Assembly: GCA_963754955.1 (NCBI GenBank)
Contig: CAVWHY010000006.1
Coordinates: forward strand, 496,001 to 560,000
Length of the DNA: 64,000 bases
Direction of reading: 5' to 3'
Source: CAVQJU01 sp963754955
GTDB lineage: Bacteria; Acidobacteriota; Vicinamibacteria; Vicinamibacterales; CAVVIG01
Under the pieces are notes generated by a model that searched no databases, was not told the origin of the DNA, and was given only the letters and a program-made list of their open reading frames with translations. Below, piece by piece: positions 27,019 to 36,024 of the stretch. Within the stretch, counting starts at the first letter, position 1. Every line of letters starts with the position of its first letter. A program made the translations under genes and the position numbers.

Positions 27019-29314
27019 GCGAGACCCCGCACGCGGCGGTAGGCCCACTCCGTGCCCATCAGGCCGAGCATCAGGATCAGCAGGATCGGCATGTCCCAGA
27101 GATCGCGTTCTTCGACGACGGTGACGCCGCGGCCGGTGTAGCTGACCGCTTCGGGAAGCGTCGCGGCGGTCGACGGCGTGAAGAACCGCCCGCCGGTCTC
27201 CTCCGCGATGCGCTGGAGCAGCGATGCGCGCATGCTGGCGTCGAAGTACTCCGCGTCGCCGGCCGACGCCCGCACGTGGATGCTGCCGGTGCCGAGCGTC
27301 TTCTGGTCGCCGCTCGATCGCGCGGCTTCGACGTTGATCGCGTAGGCGCCGGGCTCGTCCGGCACGAAGCTCGCCTTGTACTCGCCGTCCCGCGCGACGG
27401 TCCACTCCATCGGGATCTCGCTCTTCTTCCCCGACGGAGACGTCACGGTGGCGACGACGTGGCTGTCGTTGACGGCGGTGAAGGCCGAATCGGCGACTTC
27501 GGCGGAGATCTTCACCGCCTCGCCCGGCTCCACGCGGTCCTGCGTGGTCGTCACCTCGACCGGGTCGGGCACGCCGTCCACGAGCCAGCGGACCAGGCGG
27601 CGCCAGAACGTGGCGTGCGTCGTGTCCTCGACCGCCATCTTGGCGTCCATGCGCCACAGCCACGAGTCCTGGATCGGCATCGCCAGCGCCTTGCCGCGCC
27701 CGTAGCGCTGGTAGGCGAGCACGATCTGATCCTGCCGGCCCTTGTCCGTCGCGTTGAGCAGCGTCGTCGCGCCGGGCTTGACCGAGCGGATCGGCGTTGA
27801 CCGCGCTCACCTCCGGCATGTCGTTCCACCGGGTGGTCGAGTTCGGCTTCGGTGTCCGCGATTTGCGTGACGGGTGAAATCGTGCCGGCGCGCGTCGGCC
27901 GCACGAGCAGCGTGCTCAGATACGGCGCCGCGGGACGCGCCGCCGTCCGACTCGATCACGACGGGCAGGACTTCGCCGACCGGCGTGCCGGCCCAGCCGC
28001 CTTCGGCAAAGGACCGGCGGCCGCCGAGCATGAGCAGGCCGCCGCCGCGCTTGTTCACGAAGTCGGAAATCATGCGGAGCTGTTCGGGCGTGAACGCGGC
28101 CGCCTCGACGCTGCCGAGAATCAGCCCGCGATAGGCGAACAGCTCCTCGCGCGTCTTCGGAAACCCGGTCGCCAGCTCGTCGGCCGAGGAGATCTCGCGG
28201 CGGTAGTACTTGTTTTCCGCCGTGCGAATCAGCATCGCGACCTGCAGGTTCTTGTCGTTCTCGACCGCCTGGTGCACGAACTTGGCTTCGGCGCGCGGCT
28301 CGCCTTCGAAATACAGCACCTTCTCGCGGCGGTCGCGCACCTCGAGCAGCATGTCGCGCGTGTTGTTCTGCGTGACTTCCTCGCCGTCCTGCGGCGGGAC
28401 GCGGAAGCGGAACAGCCGGGCGCCCGCCTCGTTCGCCGTGAAGTGGACGCGCGCCGTCAGCGACTGGCCGTCCGGCGGCAGCGTAATCTGCTCGGTCGTC
28501 ACGATGCGTCCCTGATCTTCGACGTTGAGCGGCACCGTTCGGCCGCCATACCCCGTCTGCGAGACGACGACGTCGACGACGAGGGACGAGCCCTTGAGCA
28601 CGCGTGCGCGGCGTCTCGACGCGGGAGATCTGGATGTCGCGCGTGAAGTGCTCCTGGCCGACGCCGACCGTGAAGACGGGAATCGAGCGCGCCTTGAGGC
28701 TGGCCAGCGACTCGTCGAGCGAGGCGTCCGACGTGTCGGCGCCGTCGGTGACCATGACGAGGCCGGCGAGCGGCAGTCCCGACAGCTCGTCGCGCGCCCG
28801 TTCGAGCGCGTCGCCCAGCTTCGTCGACGTGCCGTCGTACTTGAGCTCGGCGGCGAGACCCGAGCCGGCCGGCAGACGAGGAGAAGCGGAAGAACCGGAG
28901 GACGAACCGCTCCTGCAGCGTCTTCAGCAGCGCCGCGTCGATGCCGCCCAGCTCGCGCTGCACGAACCGGCTGCGCGGCTGGCCGTCGCTGTCGGCGATG
29001 AGCATGCTGCGCGAGTCGTCGACGAGGATGCCGAGGAAATTCTGCTGCGGAACGGCCGCCTTGAGGATCAGCGTCGGCCTGATCAGGCAGAACAGCAGCG
29101 CCGCGACCAGCGCGAGCCGCAGCCCGATGAGCACGGCCTTGTCGCGGGACGATCCTTCGCTCGCAATCGATCGGTACGTCAGGAGGACGCCGGCCGCGAT
29201 CGCCGCGGCCACGAGCAGGACGAGCAGCATCGGCCGGGACACGCCCAGCACGAAGTCGCCCTGCTGAAAGACCAGGAGCGGATACTTGAACAGGAACCGG
29301 AAAGCCGCGTCCAT
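27015..29314 (-). CDS. VWA/glutamine-amidotransferase-like membrane protein (frameshifted)
   Basis: First gene of the MoxR/VWA operon, about 765 residues. Two N-terminal helices surround TYRSIASEGSSRDKAVLIGL. A VWA-like domain follows with GILVDDSRSM and VMVTDGADTSDASL. After Ig-like strands comes a class-I glutamine-amidotransferase-like domain (MISDFVNKRGGGLLMLGGR) and further beta domains. The C-terminus is a membrane helix in MPILLILMLGLMGTEWAY. The frame changes near 28875, 28605, 27935, 27850 and 27795. It is divergent from rdgB and overlaps the caspase-like gene by four bases. The domain order matches the large VWA proteins found with MoxR clusters. Confidence 0.7.
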
Positions 29315-29362
29315 GACTCTGGCGCCATTCTACGTCGCCTTCTCATAATATTTGTAGCGTCC

Positions 29363-29978
29363 ATGCCGAAGCTCGCCGTTGCCACCACCAATCGCGGCAA
29401 GCTCCGCGAAATCGCGGAGTTGCTCGACGGGTTGCCGTTCGAGCTGGTGACGCTCGCCGAGTGGCCGGATGTCGCCGCTCCGGACGAAACCGGGCGGACC
29501 TTCGCCGAAAATGCCCGGTTGAAAGCGCTCTATTACGCGGCGCACACGGGTGAGCTGACCGTGGCCGACGACTCGGGCCTCGAAATCGACGCGCTGGACG
29601 GGGCGCCGGGCGTGGAGTCGGCGCGCTTCGGCGGGCGCCGACTCGACCTACGCCGCCAAGTTCGACCTTATTTACAGCATGTTGCGCGCGCGGAGCGCGG
29701 ACGGAAGCCCCGCGCGGTTCGTCTGCGCGCTGGCGCTGGCGCGCGGCGGCCGGATCGTCTTCGAAACGCGCGGCGTCGTCGAAGGCCGGATCGCACCGGA
29801 GCCGAAGGGAACAGGCGGGTTCGGCTACGACCCCATCTTTTATTACCCGCCGTTCGGCTGCACCCTCGCCGAGGCCGGCGACCGCAAAGCCGAGGTGAGT
29901 CACCGCGGCCAGGCGTTCAGGGCCCTTCGCGGGTTCCTTACGACGTTGAACGCAGAGCACGCTGAGACCGCAGAGTAG
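29363..29978 (+). CDS. rdgB: dITP/XTP pyrophosphatase (RdgB/HAM1)
   Basis: House-cleaning enzyme that hydrolyses dITP, ITP and XTP to the monophosphates. VATTNRGKLREI is the nucleotide-binding start (TxNxGK), FAENARLKALYYAA the second block and VADDSGLEIDALDGAPGVE the catalytic acidic motif. FGYDPIFYYPP and the final SHRGQAFRAL close the family pattern. One extra base near 29640 (between FGG and ADSTYAA) breaks the frame. The residues after RGFL are translated spacer repeat (NAEHAETAE), so the native C-terminus may be shorter. Confidence 0.9.
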
Positions 29979-30022
29979 CTTCAGTTCTGCAGGACTCTGC
30001 GAGCTCTGCGTCTCCACGTCAC
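29941..30022. repeat. Intergenic inverted tandem repeat, GCAGAGCACGC family
   Basis: AACGCAGAGCACGCTGAGAC faces GACTCTGCGAGCTCTGCGTC between convergent rdgB and rph. Same sequence family as the elements near 11.3 and 14.5 kb. The rdgB reading frame runs into its left arm. Confidence 0.75.
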
Positions 30023-30026
30023 TGCG

Positions 30027-30752
30027 TTACTTCACTAAGTGCCCGATGATGGCGCGCTGCTTGTCGACGAGCTGGCGGATGCCGGCGTCGGCGAGATCGA
30101 GCAGGCGGTCGAGGCTGTCGCGGCCGAACGGGATCGCCTCGGCGGTGCCCTGGACCTCGATGAACCGGCCGTCGCCGGTCTTCACGATGTTCATGTCCAC
30201 CTCGGCGCGCGAATCGTCCGCGTACGCCAGGTCGAGCAGCGGCTCGCCGTCGACGATGCCGACGCTGATGGCCGCGACGTAGTCGGTGAGCGGAATCGTC
30301 CGCAGCACGTCGCGTTCGCGCAGCGTGCCGAGCGCGAGCGCCAGCGCGACGAACGCGCCCGTAATCGACGCCGTGCGCGTCCCGCCGTCCGCCTGGATGA
30401 CGTCGCAGTCGATCCAGATCGTCCGCTCGCCCAGGGCCGGCAGGTTCGTGACGGCGCGCAGCGATCGGCCGATGAGCCGCTGAATCTCCTGCGTCCGGCC
30501 GCCGACCTTGCCGGAGGTCGCCTCGCGCTGCGTCCGCGTGCTGGTCGCGCGCGGCAGCATGCCGTACTCGGCCGTGACCCAGCCCTTGCCGCTGTTGCGC
30601 AGGAACGGCGGCACGCGGTCCTCGACGCTGGCCGTGCAGATCACGCGCGTGCGGCCGGCTTCGATCAGCACCGACCCTTCGGCGTGTTCGAGGAAGTCCG
30701 GTGTGATGACGGTGGAGCGGAGCTGGTTCGCGGGCCGCTGATCGGAGCGCAT
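30027..30752 (-). CDS. rph: Ribonuclease PH
   Basis: Phosphorolytic 3'-5' exoribonuclease that trims tRNA 3' ends. The 241-residue intact protein shows ICTASVEDRVPPFLR, GWVTAEYGMLPRAT, the phosphate-binding region QRLIGRSLRAVTNL and WIDCDVIQADGGTRTASITG. GTAEAIPFGRDSLDRLLDL ends the fold. The usual first motif RxDGRxxxxLR appears as RSDQRPANQLR. The ATG at 30752 was taken in preference to the GTG one codon upstream. It follows the GerMN gene and is convergent with rdgB; rph and rdgB are commonly neighbours. Confidence 0.95.
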   Translation of the reverse strand: MRSDQRPANQLRSTVITPDFLEHAEGSVLIEAGRTRVICTASVEDRVPPFLRNSGKGWVTAEYGMLPRATSTRTQREATSGKVGGRTQEIQRLIGRSLRAVTNLPALGERTIWIDCDVIQADGGTRTASITGAFVALALALGTLRERDVLRTIPLTDYVAAISVGIVDGEPLLDLAYADDSRAEVDMNIVKTGDGRFIEVQGTAEAIPFGRDSLDRLLDLADAGIRQLVDKQRAIIGHLVK

Positions 30753-30761
30753 CACTCGATT

Positions 30762-31334
30762 CTATTCCACCCAGGACACATTCTTCGTGAGCGGCCGCCG
30801 CAGGTCGACGTGTCCGGCGAGCGTGTCGACTTCCTTCCCGTCCACCAGCACCTGCACCGACGTCACCGCCGGCAGGTTCATCGTGAGCGCGTTGACGATG
30901 GAGTAGATCGTCAGCATCTCGTCGAGCGAGCCGCCCGAGTGCGCGTTCACCACCTCGCGGCTCAAGTCCACGTATGCGGCGCCATTCGACGTCAGGTACA
31001 GCGCGCGCAGCGTGGTACCCGCCGGCACGGCGGAGAGGAGCGGCGCGGCGGCCGGCGCGAGCTGCGCCTTGATGATTTCCTGCGCCTGCGCGGCGGCGCC
31101 GTCGCCGTACGCGAACGTCGCGCTCGACGCCGGTCAGCCGCGTGCCGTCCTCGGAGACGTAGAAGAGCCGCGCCTTGATGCGGCGTCCGGGCGCCGCCGC
31201 GGCCGCCGTGGGCGGGGGAAGCGGCTGTGGACGCGGGCGGTACACATCGCGGCAGGCCGACGAACAGCCCCCAGGCAATCGCCGCCGACGGCGATCGCCA
31301 TCGCGCCGAAGCCCAGCACGCGGCGCGCGGTCAC
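30762..31334 (-). CDS. GerMN-domain (sporulation/spore germination-like) lipoprotein-type protein (frameshifted)
   Basis: A protein of about 190 residues with an N-terminal hydrophobic segment (VLGFGAMAIAVGG) and a Pro-rich linker, then a GerMN domain: LFYVSEDGTRLTGVERD, GTTLRALYLTSNGAAYVDL, MLTIYSIVNALTMNLPAV and VQVLVDGKEVDTL. The GTG start overlaps the amidase stop (GTGA). Frameshifts occur near 31245 and 31115. In non-sporulating bacteria GerMN proteins are found with cell-wall amidases, exactly the arrangement here, and a role in peptidoglycan binding or amidase control is inferred. Confidence 0.75.
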
Positions 31335-32915
31335 TTGCCCGCTCCACTCGCGGCCGGCCGGCGCTTCTCGTCGAGCACGTCGCGAAACCGGACGATCGCG
31401 TCGAGCACGCCCTGCACGAACGGGTTCTGAAATTCGGCGCTTGCGAGCTGCCGTTCCTGATCCGGGTTCGTCAGATACCCGATCTCGATCAGGATCGCGG
31501 GCATGTTCGCCGACTCGAGCACGCGCAGCGGCGCCGAATCGACCGGGCGCGCGGCGAGCGGAACGCGGTCGTGCAGCTGCGCCTCGAGCAGCTTCGCCAG
31601 AGCGTCGGATTCCTCGAGGTGCGCGGTCTGCGCGAACTCCCACGGAACGAATTCGATTTCGCGCGATCCGCCGCCGATCGCCGGCACGCGCTCGGGCGCC
31701 AGGGCGCGCGCCGCCTGCGCGGCGCCGGGTTCGAACGACGCGGAGTAGATCGCCCCGCCGGCGAGCGCCGGGCGGAACGACGCGTTGGCGTGCAGGCTGA
31801 TGAACAGATCCGACTTGTTGTTGTTGGCCATCGCCGTCCGATCGTCGATCGGCACGCGGCGATCGTCGTCGCGCGTCAGCAGCACGCGGATGCCGAGGCG
31901 CGATTCGATCGCCGCCTTGACGCGGCGGGCCAGCGTCAGCGTCAGGTCTTTCTCTTTCGTGCCCGCCGGGCCCTTCACACCCTCGTCGTCGCCGCCGTGA
32001 CCCGGATCGATGACGATGGTCCGGATGGAGCTCGGCGTCTGCGTGAGCGCGCTCAGATCAGGCGGGGGAGGCGAAGACGGCGCCGCACCCGCGGCCGGAG
32101 GTGTCGCGGCGCCGGCTGGAGGCGTTGCACCCGGCGCGGGTGGCGGCGCGCCCTCCGCCACCGTGGCTGCGGTGAGGTCGATGACCAGCCGCGTCGCGGT
32201 GTCGAGCTGCTGCGTCGCCGCCCTGAACGACGAGAACCGCGGCCCGAGATCGACCGCGATCGTTGTCGCGTCCGCGAGCCGCACCGCCTGAACGATGCCC
32301 TGCGCCGCGGTCTGCGCCGGAAGGATCAGGCCGTTGGCCGCGATGTCCAGCAGATCGGCGTCGAACTTGATCGTGATGCGATCGTTGTCCTGCGAGACGG
32401 CGCTGCCCGCGCGGGGCGCGGCGTCGATGGTCAGCCGGGCGCCGGTGCCGACCGGCTCGTAGCGCACCTGGACGCGCGGCGCACGGACGTCGCCGACGAT
32501 CAGCAGCCGCGCCGGCCGGCGCAGATCGAGCTTCGCGTCGTAGATGAGCGCGAGCGCACGGCTGATGAACTCGGCCGGCACCAGCCAGCGGCGCGCCTGA
32601 GTTGCGGATCGGCGTCGCCGGCAGCGAGACGAGGCGTCCGGAGACCGACGCCAGCGGCTGATCGACCGTGAGGACGATGGTGCTGCCCTTGTACGCGACG
32701 GTGACACCCAGCGCGTCCTCGCGCACGGTGAGCTGGAACATCGATGCGAGGTCGTCGAGCGCGACGAAATCCTGTTCGTTCTGAACCGTGGTCGCCAGGG
32801 TGCGGCGGCCGTCCTTCGAGATGACGGTGAGCGCGCCCGGTTGGCTCAGGAGCGAACGGGAAAAGAAGAGGAAGACCGCGAGGAGAAGACCTGACGCCAG
32901 AATGGCGCGACGCAC
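31331..32915 (-). CDS. N-acetylmuramoyl-L-alanine amidase with AMIN-like domain (frameshifted)
   Basis: Zinc amidase that cuts the lactyl-peptide bond of peptidoglycan in the periplasm. A signal-anchor is followed by AMIN-like beta strands and a Pro/Ala-rich linker. The Amidase_3 catalytic domain has IVIDPGHGGDDEGVKGP (first zinc His), LFISLHANASF (second zinc His) and ILIEIGYLTNPDQERQL with the catalytic Glu. The GTG at 32915 (VRRAILASG) is preferred because the longer frame begins inside the spacer repeat (MNFELAYN). One frameshift lies near 32605. Its stop overlaps the GerMN start. Confidence 0.9.
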
Positions 32916-32930
32916 GGGACGATTGTACGC

Positions 32931-33021
32931 AAGTTCAAAGTTCAAAGTGCAAAGTGGAAAGTAAGGCGAAAGTCGTCGAACCTTGAACCGCTGAACTTTG
33001 CACTTTGAACTTTGAACTTTC
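32931..33021. repeat. Intergenic inverted tandem repeat with a perfect 24-bp stem, AAAGTTC family
   Basis: The left arm from 32931 (AAGTTCAAAGTTCAAAGTGC and four more bases) is exactly complementary to 32996-33019. Same family as the element at 13.6 kb. It lies between the PEGA gene's stop and the amidase start, on the transcribed 3' side of neither convergent pair, so it is not only a convergent-gene terminator. Confidence 0.85.
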
Positions 33022-33027
33022 CTTCGC

Positions 33028-33651
33028 TCAGTTCGCCCTGAACGTCACCGTCTGCCCGGCGCGGATGTTCACGTCGACTGAGGCCGGCGGCGCGCCGGCC
33101 GGCCGCATGACTTCGATGTGGTGCGCGCCCGGTTCGAGGTTCAGCTTCTGGAAACTTCCGTTGAAGTCGTCGACGGTCCCGACATAGTAGCCGTCGGCGT
33201 ACACGGCTGCGTCGGGCGGGGCGTTTTCGATCTTCACGCCGCCATAGGTCGCGGCCGCGTAGCCGGGATAGCCGTACGCGTAGCCGCCGTAGGGATAGCC
33301 CCAGTAGCCGCCGGCGTATCCGTACGGGTAGCCGAAGCCGAACCCGATGCTCAGGCCCCAGCCGTACGGGTAGTAGCCATACGGGTAGCCGTAATAACCG
33401 TAGTATCCGTACGGCCGATAGTAGCCGCCGTAGTAGTAATGACCGCCGCCGGGATAGCCGCCGCCCGGGTGGCCGCCGCCGGGATAGCCACCGCCTGGAT
33501 GGCCGCCCCCGGAACCACCGCGCGGAACGGCGCGGCCCACGGCCGCCGAGCCTCCGCCGCCCTGGTGCCGTTGGCCCGCGTCGGCAAAGCCGGCCGCAGA
33601 CACGAAAACGATCAACGTCAGCGCAGCGATGGTCGTGAACCTGGTAGTCAT
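33028..33651 (-). CDS. PEGA-domain protein with Gly/Tyr-rich low-complexity region
   Basis: A 207-residue secreted protein with a signal peptide ending ADAGQ. A Gly/His/Pro region of GGGHPGGGYPGGG units follows, then a Tyr/Gly/Pro region of YGYYGYYGYPYGYYPYG type. The C-terminal 70 residues are a PEGA domain: IENAPPDAAVYADGYYVGTV, LEPGAHHIEVMRPAG and a closing AGQTVTFRAN. PEGA domains are surface beta modules; the Tyr-rich stretch resembles other acidobacterial envelope proteins of unknown role. The start MTTRF was chosen because it opens the signal peptide. Confidence 0.75.
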   Translation of the reverse strand: MTTRFTTIAALTLIVFVSAAGFADAGQRHQGGGGSAAVGRAVPRGGSGGGHPGGGYPGGGHPGGGYPGGGHYYYGGYYRPYGYYGYYGYPYGYYPYGWGLSIGFGFGYPYGYAGGYWGYPYGGYAYGYPGYAAATYGGVKIENAPPDAAVYADGYYVGTVDDFNGSFQKLNLEPGAHHIEVMRPAGAPPASVDVNIRAGQTVTFRAN

Positions 33652-33750
33652 GGTTTCACCTGTCGCAACTTCGTTGCCAACGCCATCGGCCGTTTTCAGG
33701 CCGAAAAAACCGTGTCCGCGCCGGCGCACCGGGGAATCGTCCTCGGTTGG

Positions 33751-35308
33751 CTACCGGCAAGTGTAGCTTGAAGCGACCTCCTGATCGCCGCTTCCTTTGT
33801 ACATGGCGATTTGGGGATACGGGCACACGAGGCGTTTGCCGATTTCGACGCCGTTCCGGAAATGCGAAACGATGAGTTGGTCCGGCGCCCTGCCGGCTTC
33901 CCGCCACTGCTCAATCAAGCCGAGCGCATCGAAGTTGAAGTTTTCAGCGCCGGCGGTGCCCGGCCCGTGTCCCATCCCGGGGACCATGAAAAACCGCATC
34001 GACGCGCTGACCGTCTTCGCGCCCAGCTTCTTCACCACGGCGTTGTAGTAGTTGATCGCCACCTTGGGCGGCACCGCCGTGTCGCTCCACCCGTCCACCA
34101 GCAGGAGTTTTCCGCCTCGCGCGAAGAACCGGCCCAGGTCGGGGTCGACCGCGTTCACCGGCTGGATCTCCGGACGGTTCGACGCCGTGACGTCGCCGTC
34201 GAAGTTGATCGGCCGCGTCTTGTAGTCCCACGCCGGATCGCGCAGGACGTAGTACTTGAAGAACTCGATCGGGATGCCGAGCGGCTGATCGCCGCCGGCG
34301 AGCTGCGCCCATCCGAGCTCGCTGCCGGGATAGAGCGGTGAGTAAATCTCCTCGCCTGTCCGGGGATTTTTCGGTCCCGCGTAGATCTTTCGGGCGGCCT
34401 CGACCTGCGCGGCCGTGAGACATCCCGGCGGGTCGTTGTTTCCCGGACCGGGACACATCGTCACCGCCGGATCGAACCTGCAGTGCGGCACGTCGCCGAT
34501 GATGCCGTCCTTCAAGCCGTCGAGCGCGTCGCACGCCGCGAGCGCCGCATCGTGCAGCACCGAGTATTTGTCGGGCGGGATGAAGCTCCCGGCGCCCGCA
34601 TGCGTCGCCTGCCAGACCCACATCTGCCCGAACGTGTGGCGGGTGAGGTACGACGACATGCCGGTGACCGCGATCATGTCGTAGTCCTCGGGATAGCGCT
34701 GCGCGGAACTGAGCGCCGCGATCGTGCCGCCGCCGCCCTCCGCCATGTACGAGAGGCGCGCCTCGCGGCCGTAGAACGCCTTGATCAGCGCCTTCGACGT
34801 GACGGTCATCTCGTGCGTGGACCGGTACCCGAAGTCCTTGATCTTCTCCGGGTGCTCCAGCGCGTAGCTCGAGTCGCCCTCGTGCCCGGTGTTGTGGCCG
34901 GCCGTCGCGTAGCCGGCGCGAACACCGGCCGCCAGCTGATTCGGATTCGCGCCCGTGCCGCCGCCGAGCCCGCCGTTTCCGGTGCCGCGGAATTTCCCGT
35001 TCCACATGGCCCGGCCTGCTTCGCCGGAGCCGTCAGCGGAGGCGGGGAGCCACAGCTCCATGCGGATATCGGAATCGCTCGTCGGCTTGAGGCTCGCCTG
35101 CACGCGGCAGAAGGCGGGCACGTTCTCGAATCGCGTGACCGCTCCTCCACGCCCCGGCGCCGTAAATGCGCCCGCCGCCACGGGCTGCGCCATGGTGATC
35201 GTGACGTTCGGCAGCGACACGGACGACAGGCTTTCGCAGGTGGCGGCACGCGGCGTGGCCTGCTGCGAAGACGAGCGAGCCGGCCAGGAGAAGGCGGGAA
35301 GAGAGCAT
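33751..35308 (-). CDS. Tannase/feruloyl esterase-family protein lacking the catalytic serine
   Basis: A secreted alpha/beta-hydrolase of about 518 residues. The signal peptide MLSSRLLLAGSLVFA is followed by a frameshift near 35265, then a full family body: VTITMAQPVAAGAF, WNGKFRGTGNGG, QRYPEDYDMIAVTGMSSYL and calcium-loop DGLKDGIIGD. In characterised members a CS-D-HC motif forms the site. Here the nucleophile segment usually written GCSxGG reads MAEGGGGTI, so both Cys and Ser are absent, and the last piece reads GMGHGPG, so the disulfide partner Cys is absent too. The Asp (VDGWSD) and His remain. It is therefore probably not a serine esterase. Confidence 0.8.
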
Positions 35309-35323
35309 GGGGGAATATAACAA

Positions 35324-35358
35324 GGAACCCTGAACGTTGAACCCTGAACCCTGAACCG
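35324..35358. repeat. One-sided tandem repeat, GAACCCT family
   Basis: Four 7-base units, GAACCCTGAACGTTGAACC and then CTGAACCCTGAACC, with no complementary partner. Same unit as the 6.1-kb element. It lies between divergent genes, so it cannot be a normal terminator for either. Confidence 0.65.
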
Positions 35359-35391
35359 TTAGAATCGCCCCCGCAACTGTCAGGAGGATTG

Positions 35392-35965
35392 ATGATGAGA
35401 AGGGCTCTTCGTACGGGCGTGCTCGGTGTGGGCGTGCTCGGATTGGGATTGTGGGGCGCGCGGCGCGTTGAAGGCTCAGTCGAAGCCGGCGGCCGCGTCG
35501 GCGAATGCGGACAAGATCGCGCGCGGCAAGTACCTGATGACGATCGGGGCCTGCAACGACTGTCACTCGCCCAAACTCGACCCGCAGCAACACCCGGATC
35601 CGAAGCGGCCGTTCTCGGGCCGCCCACAGACCACGATGGCGCCGTCGCAGAACAACAGCGAAATTCACGCGTCGCTCGACCTCACCGCGTGGGCCGGACC
35701 CTGGGGCGTCAGCTACGGCGCGAACCTGTCCCCCGATCCGGAAACCGGCCTCAAGAGCCGCTATACGGAAGCGTCGTTCATCAAGACGCTCCGAACCGGG
35801 AAGAAACCGGAAGGCGAAGACCTGCTGCCGCCCATGCCGTGGGAACTGTACAAGGTGTTCTCAGACGACGACATCAAGTCGATCTGGGCGTACCTGCAGA
35901 CGATTCCCGCCATCAAGAACAACGTGAAGAGCGGGGCGCCGCCGAAGGCGGCTCCGAAGAAGTAG
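35392..35965 (+). CDS. Periplasmic monohaem cytochrome c (one frameshift)
   Basis: A secreted cytochrome of about 190 residues. The ATG at 35392 follows AGGAGG by five bases and opens a hydrophobic leader. An extra base near 35464 (LWGAR to ALKAQSK) breaks the frame. The mature protein starts ADKIARGKYLMTIGACNDCH, giving haem motif CNDCH. PPMPWELYKVFSDDDIKSIW holds a candidate distal Met and the C-terminal helix typical of cytochrome_CBB3-like domains, ending in a Lys/Pro-rich tail. A soluble electron carrier is likely, but the partner is unknown. Confidence 0.8.
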
Positions 35966-36024
35966 CGTCGCTTACGTCTTGTTTGCCTTCATTCATCGAG
36001 GGAGGGTAATCTAGGCCTCGAAAC

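Noticed and set aside
32916..32945. Extended amidase start beginning MNFELAYN
   Set aside because: These codons are the AAAGTTC spacer repeat; the same MNFEL string appears at unrelated repeats near 13.7 and 33.0 kb.
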